Assembly: GCA_902489225.1 (NCBI GenBank)
Contig: CABTZA010000009.1
Location: 1-22,878, forward strand
Source of the DNA: an uncultured Collinsella sp.
GTDB taxonomy: Bacteria > Actinomycetota > Coriobacteriia > Coriobacteriales > Coriobacteriaceae
Reading direction: 5' to 3'
Length of the DNA: 22,878 nucleotides
Shown here: positions 1 through 6,709 of the stretch, one piece after another
Layout: the number at the start of each line of letters is the position of its first letter
How positions within the stretch are numbered: the stretch's first letter is position 1
The notes under the pieces: generated by a model
Told to the model about the DNA's origin: nothing
What the model saw: only the letters and a program-made list of their open reading frames with translations
Database searches by the model: none
Program-made: the position numbers and the translations under genes

Positions 1-79
1 CAAATCTTTCCGCAGGACGGCAGGACCCCCGCCGCACGAACTGCGCAGCGGGGGTCCTGCCATGTCCGAGGACGATTTG
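1..79. repeat. Structured palindromic element, copy 1
   Basis: A long nested hairpin. The outer stem pairs CAAATC (1-6) with GATTTG (74-79). An internal loop follows, with the conserved sides TTCCGCAGGAC and GTCCGAGGAC. A perfect 14-bp stem pairs 19-32 with 48-61. The apical hairpin CGCACGAACTGCG lies at 33-45. A second copy at 12500-12582 keeps the loop and flank sequences but has different, still paired, stem sequences. The element begins at the window edge and may extend left. It lies downstream of the minus-strand XRE gene. It could be a terminator, a structured RNA or a REP-like repeat; the sequence alone does not decide. Confidence 0.7.
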
Positions 80-93
80 GGGGCAAAGCCCCC
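79..93. other. Perfect GC-rich hairpin next to element copy 1; rest of 80-241 has no gene
   Basis: GGGGGC (79-84) pairs with GCCCCC (88-93) around an AAA loop, immediately beside the structured element. No U-tract follows on either strand, so it is not a classical intrinsic terminator. The rest of 94-241, downstream of the XRE gene stop, shows no convincing gene. Confidence 0.4.
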
Positions 94-241
94 TGGCCTC
101 CCCTATGTTAACTTCGCCGGCGGCGGCTACAGGGACCTACGCTCTGGAAAGTCGCCGGGCTGATAGTTTGGCTTTTTATTGGTAGGGGCTCTTGCTAGGC
201 TGGAGCACTTCCTAGAGGCGGGCATCGGCTGCGTGCCTGGT

Positions 242-940
242 TTAGGCGGCGCTGGTTTCTTTGTATTCGAAGACTGGCTCTAGGAGGTCTTCGATGTTGC
301 AGTGTAGGGCTTTTGCTATATCCCTTACGGTTGTTACCGAGGCTTCGTTGATGTTTCTCTGGCGTTGTTCGTACATTTGGATTGAGCGGAGGGACACGCC
401 CGATTCGTATGCCAGGTCTTGTTGGGTTTTCTTAAGCTTCTTTCTTGCTAACGCAAGTTTGGTTTGCCTGGACGCTTTTTTCGCCATATCGCAGACGAGG
501 CGAGCCACGCGTTCCTCCGAGGCTTCATGCCAGGGATAGTACAGACTGCGCAGTGCGTCAAACGGAACGACATGCAGCAGGTCTTCGAAAGACTCCCCTA
601 AACGCCACTGCAGATATGCCAGTATCCAGCCTGTCCAATACTCTGGCGTCTTCTCAAAACGATAGGTGCGATCCGGTATAGACCCGCTCTGATAGCCGGA
701 CCTTTCAGCGATAAGCGCGAACAGCTCAACGCCCGATTTTCCCGATACGACCCATGCGTTGCCGCGTTCGAACTCGCGAGCTACGCCGCTCAGGCAAAAG
801 AGTTCAGCAACTTCCGATCCTTCTGCTCCATAATCGTTAACGGCATAGTCAAAGCAGTCGCCGAGGTTGTTCATTGCATCCTCGAGGTAGTAGACGGGGT
901 ATGTCCTACTCGGCCCACAATCCGTTAACTCTTGGATCAT
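242..940 (-). CDS. XRE-family DNA-binding protein, probable antitoxin/repressor of the adjacent DUF3990 protein
   Basis: The 232-aa product has a Cro/C1-type helix-turn-helix at its C-terminus, about residues 163-220, with the pattern KKTQQDLAYESGVSLRSIQMYEQ and an xxRDIAKAL stabilising helix. I do not recognise the N-terminal 160 residues as a named domain. The ATG at 940 has GGAGGG about 9 nt upstream and lies inside the 3' end of the preceding gene (35-bp overlap), so the two are translationally linked. XRE antitoxins typically bind their toxin and repress their own promoter; the paired operators at 1609-1653 fit that. The gene is poorer in GC and richer in AGG and TTT/CTT codons than its neighbours, suggesting acquisition by transfer. 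The antitoxin role is inferred from context; the HTH is clear. Confidence 0.75.
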   Translation of the reverse strand: MIQELTDCGPSRTYPVYYLEDAMNNLGDCFDYAVNDYGAEGSEVAELFCLSGVAREFERGNAWVVSGKSGVELFALIAERSGYQSGSIPDRTYRFEKTPEYWTGWILAYLQWRLGESFEDLLHVVPFDALRSLYYPWHEASEERVARLVCDMAKKASRQTKLALARKKLKKTQQDLAYESGVSLRSIQMYEQRQRNINEASVTTVRDIAKALHCNIEDLLEPVFEYKETSAA

Positions 941-1589
941 TTAAATCAACCCTCCCTGCCATTAAATCCCTAATGTCGATACCTTCGGAATCGAACCCGT
1001 TAACCGTATCCAAGTATTTGCGTCGAGCATTCTGCTCTCGCTCAAAACGCTTGGGATAAAACTCAGACCCCAAAGCCTGCTTCCAATCGCAGAATCTAAT
1101 CGCCGAAAATGCGCACTCGCTCATAAGAGCATATTGGATACCCAAATCACCCAAGCGCATGATACGTTGCAGCTGCCTGAGCGAGATCATGCCGCTGACA
1201 AACTGTCTTGCAAACGAAAAATAGGAGTCGTCGGCGCGATAACCTCGAATTACGTCATAGGGAGAAATATCAATCAGGCAGTTATCCAGCAGATAGCGAA
1301 GTCCTTCGCGCGCCAGCGGTGTCGAAACATTGAACTCCCTATTGTTAGCCAAAATCGCAAGCCAATTGAGAATTGAAAACTCCCCGGACTCCAAATCCAA
1401 GACTGCGAGACCATCCATATCGAGCTCATATCGATTTGCAATGCCATCAGACTCAGTCCGACATGCCCACTCCATTGCCATTTCCTCATGTGGCGTGCAA
1501 TAAAACCCACACCCATAGTCATTGAATTGTCTGCATTTATCCAACGACGGATGCTCGACAACAACCTCCGACCCGTGCCAAAGCTCCAT
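906..1589 (-). CDS. DUF3990 family protein, probable ADP-ribosyltransferase-like toxin
   Basis: The product is 227 aa. It opens with ELWHGS (His5), has YGCGFYCTP at 25-33, YDVIRGYRADD at 111-121 and QYALMSE at 152-158. This is the signature order of DUF3990, which resembles the ART fold (His in the first strand, Tyr/Thr in the second, late Glu). Catalysis is not proven from sequence. I chose the ATG at 1589 because GGAGG (1595-1599) lies 5 nt upstream; an in-frame TTG at 1601 overlaps that site and is less likely. It is the first gene of a two-gene unit and overlaps the XRE gene by 35 bp, the toxin-then-antitoxin order seen in several type II systems. It could instead be a regulatory modifying enzyme. 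Confidence 0.7.
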   Translation of the reverse strand: MELWHGSEVVVEHPSLDKCRQFNDYGCGFYCTPHEEMAMEWACRTESDGIANRYELDMDGLAVLDLESGEFSILNWLAILANNREFNVSTPLAREGLRYLLDNCLIDISPYDVIRGYRADDSYFSFARQFVSGMISLRQLQRIMRLGDLGIQYALMSECAFSAIRFCDWKQALGSEFYPKRFEREQNARRKYLDTVNGFDSEGIDIRDLMAGRVDLNDPRVNGLWAE

Positions 1590-1604
1590 ATCGACCTCCA
1601 AACA

Positions 1605-1633
1605 AAAATATCACCCCAGTGATAGTGTACCAA
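1605..1633 (-). promoter_or_regulatory. Promoter of the DUF3990-XRE operon
   Basis: On the minus strand, TTGGTA (plus 1628-1633) is separated by exactly 17 nt from TATTTT (plus 1605-1610). The site is 16 nt above the ATG at 1589, so the leader is very short. One operator copy fills the spacer and touches the -10; the other lies directly upstream of the -35. Confidence 0.5.
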
Positions 1634-1653
1634 TAACTATCACTGGGGTGATA
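1609..1653. promoter_or_regulatory. Paired operators (large inverted repeat) of the toxin-antitoxin-like operon
   Basis: Positions 1609-1626 and 1636-1653 are perfect 18-bp inverted repeats (19 bp if 1608 and 1654 are included). Each arm contains its own palindrome, TATCAC-N4-GTGATA, at 1609-1624 and 1638-1653. This gives four half-sites, with operator starts 29 bp apart, close to three helical turns. That is the geometry expected for cooperative binding of two repressor dimers. The XRE protein encoded in the operon is the obvious candidate. Confidence 0.65.
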
Positions 1654-1690
1654 TAGATAGATGCAAACTATTGCCTGCCAAGAACCCTTA

Positions 1691-2281
1691 CTAGAGGCAA
1701 GCCTCGGCGATGCGCTTTTTGAGTTCGTCGATGCCGGTGCCGGTCTGGGAGCTTGTGATGATTACGTTCTCGGCCGGAACGTTGAGCTGCTTTTTGATGG
1801 CTGCTGCCTGGCGGGCCTGCTGGGTGCGACTGAGCTTGTCGGCCTTGGTGAGGCAGACGATAAAGTTGAACTCATTGCCCTGCAGGTAGTCGATCATGTC
1901 ATGATCGAGCTTGCTGGGATCGTGACGAATGTCCACCAGCGAGACGACCAAGTTAAAGCTGCGCTCGGAGTCGAAAAAGTCGCCGATAAGCTCGGCCCAG
2001 CGGTCGCGCTCGGCCTTGGAGCGACGGGCGAAACCGTAACCCGGCAGGTCCACGAAATGCACGTCGTCGGCCTCAAAGAAGTTGATGTTGCTCGTCTTGC
2101 CCGGCGTACTGGAAACCTTGACTAGGTTCTTGCGGCCAAATAGCTTGTTCATAATCGACGACTTGCCCACGTTGGAGCGGCCGACAAAGCTCACCTCGGG
2201 GCAGGTGGACTCGGGAATCTGCGAAACCTTGCCATAGCTGGCGACGAACTTGGCAAGCTGGTAGTTAATGGAATCGGCCAT
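1691..2281 (-). CDS. ysxC: Ribosome biogenesis GTPase YsxC/EngB
   Basis: The 196-aa TRAFAC-class GTPase carries G1 GRSNVGKS (34-41), a G2 region STPGKT (58-63), G3 DLPG (78-81), G4 TKAD (145-148) and G5 TSS (176-178). Length and motif order match YihA/YsxC, which acts in late assembly of the 50S subunit and is usually essential. The ATG at 2281 has AAGGAG 5 nt upstream; a GTG at 2287 falls within that ribosome-binding site. mtnN lies upstream on the same strand with only a 38-nt gap, so they may be co-transcribed. No odd residues were noticed. Confidence 0.95.
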   Translation of the reverse strand: MADSINYQLAKFVASYGKVSQIPESTCPEVSFVGRSNVGKSSIMNKLFGRKNLVKVSSTPGKTSNINFFEADDVHFVDLPGYGFARRSKAERDRWAELIGDFFDSERSFNLVVSLVDIRHDPSKLDHDMIDYLQGNEFNFIVCLTKADKLSRTQQARQAAAIKKQLNVPAENVIITSSQTGTGIDELKKRIAEACL

Positions 2282-2319
2282 GGACACTCCTTGGTCGTAG
2301 GTTCTTACAAATAGACGCG

Positions 2320-3060
2320 CTATTGCGCAGCGGCAATGCGGCGGACGATATCGAGCGTAATGTCACTTGCGACACGCGCGTACTCGAACAGATCGAACTC
2401 TCGCTCGCAAATTGCATCGTACGCCTCGTCACAATTATCGCTGATAGCGCGCAACACCAGGCAATCGACACCATTTTTGGTTGCGACATGGGCAATTGCC
2501 GCGCCCTCCATGCCGACACAATCGGCATGCGTCGCCTCGATAGCGTCGTTGCGCATGGCGGCGCCCGTCACAAAACGGTTACCCGTGGCAATCGTGCCGA
2601 CCAGGAACTGCTTGGTGCCCTCATTCGAAGCGACTGCATTTGTCGAAGCGTCAACAAACCCACGCTCAGCAAGCACGTCGGCGGCAATATCGACCAGCGC
2701 GGGCGTCGAGCCAAACTCCTCGAGCCCCGGTGCGGACTCGGCGATAAGCGCGGTATCGGTATCCAGATAGCGTAGGCGTTTGCCAATGACCACGTCGTCG
2801 ATATGGAGCTTGGGGTTCAAACCGCCCGCAATGCCCGAAAACACAACAGCCTGCGGAGCATACTTGCTAATGAGGTGCTGTGTTGCAGCGGCGGCGTTCA
2901 CCGTGCCCATGCCCGCCGTTGTGGCGACAACTGTCAGGCCGTCGAGCTCACCGCTCACAACGGTCAAGCCTGCCTCCCGTGCCTCGCAAACGTCGCTCAG
3001 CTCTTCCTTAATCTGCATGATCTCTTTTTCGAGCGCACCGATAATCGCGATGGTAGCCAT
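2320..3060 (-). CDS. mtnN: 5'-methylthioadenosine/S-adenosylhomocysteine nucleosidase
   Basis: The 246-aa protein cleaves adenine from MTA and SAH (and 5'-deoxyadenosine) for methionine salvage and activated-methyl recycling. The N-terminal MATIAIIGALEKEI includes the conserved early Glu (11). VFSGIAGGL is at 73-81, GTIATGNRFV at 155-164, the substrate-binding MEGAA at 184-188, and RAISD at 204-208 ends in the catalytic Asp. Length is slightly above the usual 230 aa. The ATG at 3060 has GGGGA 5 nt upstream; a TTG four codons earlier is less likely. Removing 5'-deoxyadenosine would also relieve product inhibition of radical-SAM enzymes such as the nearby pyruvate formate-lyase activase, though that link is inference. 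Confidence 0.95.
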   Translation of the reverse strand: MATIAIIGALEKEIMQIKEELSDVCEAREAGLTVVSGELDGLTVVATTAGMGTVNAAAATQHLISKYAPQAVVFSGIAGGLNPKLHIDDVVIGKRLRYLDTDTALIAESAPGLEEFGSTPALVDIAADVLAERGFVDASTNAVASNEGTKQFLVGTIATGNRFVTGAAMRNDAIEATHADCVGMEGAAIAHVATKNGVDCLVLRAISDNCDEAYDAICEREFDLFEYARVASDITLDIVRRIAAAQ

Positions 3061-3138
3061 ACCATTCCCCAAACCTATACGAAATTCTCAACCAAGGTAT
3101 GGTACCAGCATTTTGTTTGACCTCGCCAAACGAACACG

Positions 3139-4257
3139 CTAAGCCAGTGCAGCTCGCGTATCAAACAGAGCCTTTGCAATCGCAGCCGTAACCTCGCTCG
3201 AACGGTCGCTCGATGGCATCGATGTCATGACGCTCATGACATAGGTACGGCCATCGATGTCGATGAGGCCTGCATCGCATGTCGAATAGTAGCCGTCCTC
3301 GCTGATCCAACCCGCTTTGTTGCGCACCAAGACCTGATCGTCCGCAATGCCATCGCGAATAAACGAGCGCGATGTTGATGCCAAAAGGCCTGACAACCAC
3401 TGTGAAGTCTCGGTATCCATGCTCAGATACTCGCTCATCTCGCGCCATAACCTCGCAGAAGTGCGCGGGCAGTAGGTCGGAAAATCACTCATCGGATTCA
3501 GTGCCGTTTCGTCATCAACACCCAGATTGGCAATCCAATCCTCATAGCCATCATGGTCAAACGCCGCGCGTAACGCGATAAACGAATCGTTGTCTGAGTT
3601 GGCGACGGCATTCTCGATAAGGTCGCGCACCGTCTGCCAACCCATGTTGTAGCCACCATAGGTGCCAAGGAAGTCATCGAGTGAAACCTGGCCCGTCTCG
3701 ACCAGAGATTCGCAGATGTACAACGCATAGAGTGCCTTGTAGCTACTCGCACCGTACACCTCGACATCAGCGTTATACGTCACGCCCTTACCGCTCGACA
3801 GGTCGTAAAACACCACGCCCACATCGCCCAGCTCCTGCGCCTGGTCAAGCGCATTCTGGAGTGCGGCGAGGTTCTCATCCTCCAGGGCGAGGATCTGGTC
3901 ATCAACCAGTGAGAAGGTCTGCACGGTATCGCCTGAGGGAATATCGTTAAAGTCCGCCTTCGAAAGCCCCGTCTTGAGGTTCGCTGTCGACAGGGTTTGA
4001 CTTGCGGTGACTTTAGATTCAGAGACCTTTTTGTTTTGCGTCTGTACCGTTGACGCATCTGAATGTGCCATTCGCTCCGATGCGTAGGTTTTGGCGGTAA
4101 TTCCGAGGATAATAACCGCCGATGTTAGCATCCCAATGGCGGCAATCTTCCTCACGCGGATGCGAGTGTCGGCAAGGCCACGCGAAGACGTGTCCTTCGT
4201 CTTATATCTGCTGCCATGCTGCGGCACATACTCGTCCCGCGATGCGATGTTTCGCAC
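3139..4257 (-). CDS. Membrane-anchored class A beta-lactamase-like serine hydrolase
   Basis: The product is 372 aa. An Arg-rich cytoplasmic N-terminus precedes one hydrophobic segment at about 38-58 (a signal anchor or signal peptide). A Ser/Thr-rich linker of roughly 60-140 leads into a penicillin-recognising domain. Active-site motifs are visible: SSYK (171-174) as SxxK, SDN (221-223), and KAG (314-316) in place of KTG. It starts with GTG at 4257, behind AGGAG at 5-6 nt. The family includes class A beta-lactamases and housekeeping peptidoglycan hydrolase-like proteins. The long linker, and the lack of an obvious class A omega-loop ExxxN that I could place, make a cell-wall role at least as likely as antibiotic resistance. 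Confidence 0.8.
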   Translation of the reverse strand: MRNIASRDEYVPQHGSRYKTKDTSSRGLADTRIRVRKIAAIGMLTSAVIILGITAKTYASERMAHSDASTVQTQNKKVSESKVTASQTLSTANLKTGLSKADFNDIPSGDTVQTFSLVDDQILALEDENLAALQNALDQAQELGDVGVVFYDLSSGKGVTYNADVEVYGASSYKALYALYICESLVETGQVSLDDFLGTYGGYNMGWQTVRDLIENAVANSDNDSFIALRAAFDHDGYEDWIANLGVDDETALNPMSDFPTYCPRTSARLWREMSEYLSMDTETSQWLSGLLASTSRSFIRDGIADDQVLVRNKAGWISEDGYYSTCDAGLIDIDGRTYVMSVMTSMPSSDRSSEVTAAIAKALFDTRAALA

Positions 4258-4573
4258 GTGGTCTCCTGACTGCTACCGTTTATATACGAGCAGCATGATA
4301 CCGAGCAGGCATTTCTTTCCAAAGATATTCAGCGGCGTTTAAGGTGTCTTTAAAGAAACCACAAGCGTTTCTATGCATTTTTGCCAATTCTGTTGCACAT
4401 CTCTACCCAAAACGCAGTTGCGGTGAAATTGTTCCTGTTTGGGCGGCATAAGCCGAAAAACAAGAACTATTCCACCGCAACTTGACGGGGCTCTTTGGCA
4501 ATCAACTTGGTGCCCAGGGGCGCTCATTTAAGTCTGTCCCCAATGAGTGCCTTTGGGGCGCAAAAATGGCACG
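4258..4573. other. Intergenic region with several inverted repeats, no gene
   Basis: These 316 bases separate pflA from the serine hydrolase gene. No ORF here has a convincing ribosome-binding site and protein character. The region carries a long imperfect palindrome (4416-4482). It also has a 10-bp inverted repeat with one mismatch (4519-4528 with 4542-4551), and a competing hairpin CCCCAA/TTGGGG (4538-4543 with 4553-4558). The last two share bases, so they are mutually exclusive folds. An AT-rich TATATAAA stretch (plus 4278-4285, read on the minus strand) could be the -10 of the serine hydrolase gene, but no good -35 accompanies it. Confidence 0.5.
4416..4482 (-). repeat. Long imperfect palindrome / RNA hairpin
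   Basis: The 25-bp arms 4416-4440 and 4458-4482 pair at 22 of 25 positions, closed by a small GGC-ATAA-GCC hairpin. Two of the three stem mismatches (4426/4472 and 4435/4463) become G-U wobbles only when read on the minus strand. That points to a minus-strand RNA, the direction in which both flanking genes run. It lies downstream of pflA and has no long U-tract. It may be a dispersed repeat of the genome or a processing/stability hairpin. Confidence 0.6.
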
Positions 4574-5392
4574 CTAGCCGATGGCGTTTTTGAGCTCCGC
4601 ACGGCGCTTTTTCATACCGGCCATAACGGCATTGCGCAGCTCGGGCATACGCGCGGTATCCATCTGGGGCACGCCCTCGAGCTTATAGGGAATGCCCAGT
4701 TGCTCGTACTTGACGACACCCATCGTGTGATACGGCAGCATTTCCAGGCCCACCACGTTGTGCCATGGAGCGATGAGGCGACCGAGCTTCTCGCACTCCT
4801 CCACCGTGTCGGTAATGCCCGGCACCACCACGTGGCGGATAACGACCTTGATCTTGCGACGTGCAAGCTCATCGCCAAACGCCAGGATGCGTGCGGGATC
4901 ACAACCGGTCAGCTTTTTATGCTCAGCCGGATCGGCATGCTTGATGTCGAGCAGCACCATGTCGGTCTCGTTGAGAACGGCATCGAACTTCTCGGGGTGG
5001 TTGGGATCGAACGCATAGCCGCAGCTGTCCAAGCAGGTATGCACGCGGCCATCGGAGTTGTTGTGCATTGCACGGAACAGGTCGGCCAAAAACTCAGGCT
5101 GTAGGAGCGGCTCGCCACCCGAAACCGTAATGCCGCCGCTGCGATAGAACTCATGGTTGCTCTGGAACTCGTCCATCAGGTGCTCGACGGTCACCATGGT
5201 GCCGCCGTTAACAGACCAGGTATCGGGATTGTGGCAATACGCGCAGCGCATGGGACAGCCTTGGACAAACACTACGAAGCGGATGCCGGGTCCGTCGACC
5301 GTACCCATCGTTTCAATCGAATGTACGCGGCCCAGGGCAAACGCGGAGTCCTCGGGACGAGCGTCCACACCCTCGAGCGTCATCTCAGCCAT
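4574..5392 (-). CDS. pflA: Pyruvate formate-lyase-activating enzyme (radical SAM)
   Basis: The 272-aa protein uses a [4Fe-4S] cluster and S-adenosylmethionine to abstract hydrogen from the glycine of pyruvate formate-lyase, creating the glycyl radical. The cluster motif CPMRCAYC lies at 46-53 (Cys46, 50, 53). DGPGIRFVVF precedes it, the SAM-binding SGGEPLLQ follows, and the conserved C-terminal MLPYH is present. It is longer than E. coli PflA (246 aa), mainly at the N-terminus. I placed the start at the ATG at 5392, with AAGG about 8 nt upstream; the ATG at 5413 lacks a ribosome-binding site. Its likely target, the split lyase, is about 7 kb away, so the usual pflB-pflA adjacency is broken. 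Confidence 0.92.
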   Translation of the reverse strand: MAEMTLEGVDARPEDSAFALGRVHSIETMGTVDGPGIRFVVFVQGCPMRCAYCHNPDTWSVNGGTMVTVEHLMDEFQSNHEFYRSGGITVSGGEPLLQPEFLADLFRAMHNNSDGRVHTCLDSCGYAFDPNHPEKFDAVLNETDMVLLDIKHADPAEHKKLTGCDPARILAFGDELARRKIKVVIRHVVVPGITDTVEECEKLGRLIAPWHNVVGLEMLPYHTMGVVKYEQLGIPYKLEGVPQMDTARMPELRNAVMAGMKKRRAELKNAIG

Positions 5393-5441
5393 TCCCGCTA
5401 CCTTGCCTCTCATTGGTTTTAGTTACATAAATGCCAGAGCC

Positions 5442-5447
5442 ATTCTA
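5442..5447 (-). promoter_or_regulatory. Possible -10 box of pflA
   Basis: On the minus strand the sequence reads TAGAAT, about 50 nt above the chosen pflA start. No good -35 is seen at 16-18 nt, so the site is tentative. Confidence 0.3.
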
Positions 5448-5510
5448 GCCCATACGCATGATGGTGAAACGGTTTAGTGGTCAATTGAGTTGTTCTATTT
5501 GGCCCCACAC

Positions 5511-5548
5511 AAAAGCGGCGGGAAGGTTGTCACAACCCACCCGCCGCC
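5511..5548 (-). terminator. Intrinsic terminator of degV
   Basis: On the minus strand GCGGCGGG (plus 5540-5547) pairs with CCCGCCGC (plus 5515-5522). Inside it, GGTTGT and ACAACC (plus 5525-5530 and 5532-5537) form a second stem. A short T-run (TTTT, plus 5511-5514) follows. It lies about 30 nt past the degV stop and separates degV from pflA. Confidence 0.75.
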
Positions 5549-5578
5549 GAGGCAATAGATATCGATAGACGCCAGGCC

Positions 5579-6433
5579 TTACGCCTTAAGCGTAAGCACC
5601 GCGCCGAAGGCGGTCGGGCCGCAATGGCTCGAGATGACGCCGCCGACCTGAGTCCAGGTAATGTCCTTAAAGCCCAGGTCGTGCGCATAGACTTCCATGT
5701 CGTCGCGCAGCTCCTCGGAAAGACCTACCGAATACGCCAGGCCAATGTGCGAGTAGTCAATCTCGCCCTTGGCAACCATGTGGTCAATAAAGGCACGGGC
5801 GCACTTGAGCATAGAGCCGCGGAACTTCTTGGTCGCCACAAACTTACCGCCCGTTACCTCAATGCAGGGCTTAATCTTGAGCAGGTGGGCGCCAAGGAAC
5901 GCGACGTTGGACAGACGACCGCCCGCCTTAAGAAAGGCTAGGTCGGTAGGAACAAAGCCCAGCAGCACACGGTCCATGACGGAGTTCGTAAATGCAAAGA
6001 TCTCGTCGACGGTGGCATCGGGGTGAGCCTCGATGTATTTGGCGGTCTCGACGACAACAAGCGACTGGCCTACCGAGACAAAGCGCGTGTCCATGGAGAA
6101 CACGTAGTCGCGCCCCTGGGCCGCAATCTTTGAGGACTGATGCGAACAGGTCGTGGCCTCGGAATATGCAAGATGCAAAATAGTCGCGTCGGGCTGCTCA
6201 GCGTGAATGCGGTCGTACACGTGAGCAAAATCCGCAGGCGCGCAGCCACTGGTCTTGGGCATCACGCCAAACTCATTGCAGCGCGAATAAATCTCGAGCG
6301 GATCGATCGAGCCGTCCTCGACGGTCTCGTCACCAATCGTGACATGCATGGGCACGCGCACGATGCCGTAGCGCTCGCAGAGCTCCGGCGTCACATCCGA
6401 CCCAGACTCGACCACGATTACGTACTTGCCCAT
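5579..6433 (-). CDS. degV: DegV family fatty-acid-binding protein
   Basis: The 284-aa product has the usual DegV length. The N-terminus MGKYVIVVESGSDV, the TSGCAP segment (a variant of the TSxPxP lipid-contacting motif), VLGFVPTDLAFLKAGGRLS in the middle and SHCGPTAFGAVL at the C-terminus are all characteristic. DegV/FakB-type proteins bind a fatty acid and present it to the kinase FakA for phosphorylation and membrane lipid synthesis; no fakA is in this window. I chose the ATG at 6433, where homology begins. Its ribosome-binding site is weak, and in-frame upstream starts exist, extending to 6544, but their encoded residues (Arg/Cys-rich) do not look like DegV. Confidence 0.9.
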   Translation of the reverse strand: MGKYVIVVESGSDVTPELCERYGIVRVPMHVTIGDETVEDGSIDPLEIYSRCNEFGVMPKTSGCAPADFAHVYDRIHAEQPDATILHLAYSEATTCSHQSSKIAAQGRDYVFSMDTRFVSVGQSLVVVETAKYIEAHPDATVDEIFAFTNSVMDRVLLGFVPTDLAFLKAGGRLSNVAFLGAHLLKIKPCIEVTGGKFVATKKFRGSMLKCARAFIDHMVAKGEIDYSHIGLAYSVGLSEELRDDMEVYAHDLGFKDITWTQVGGVISSHCGPTAFGAVLTLKA

Positions 6434-6709
6434 TAATATCACGACCCATCTCGACATTGGCTTTTCAATACATGGCACGCACCGCCGCACTGTTGTACAA
6501 CGGCGTCCAAGCGCCAAAGAGACGCCGCCCCTTGCACACAACAAAGGACAGCGTCTCCCTGGAAAACTCCGTGCTTATCTGAGATTCTACACGGTTTATT
6601 AAGGAGTGTTACTTATTCCGCAAACGGTAGCTATACGCGATAAACGGTAGTTCGCTGCGGCAACTGCGACACATTCCACCCGGCAAGTCCAATCGTGCTC
6701 CACGCACGG
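6434..6709. other. Intergenic region between scrB and degV, inverted and direct repeats only
   Basis: No gene is supported here. GAGACGC (6519-6525) and GCGTCTC (6551-6557) form a 7-bp inverted repeat in the degV leader. A self-complementary TTGTACAA lies at 6492-6499. The 9-base direct repeat AAACGGTAG occurs twice, near 6624 and 6642, just past the scrB stop. I see no clear intrinsic terminator for the sugar operon. Confidence 0.4.
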
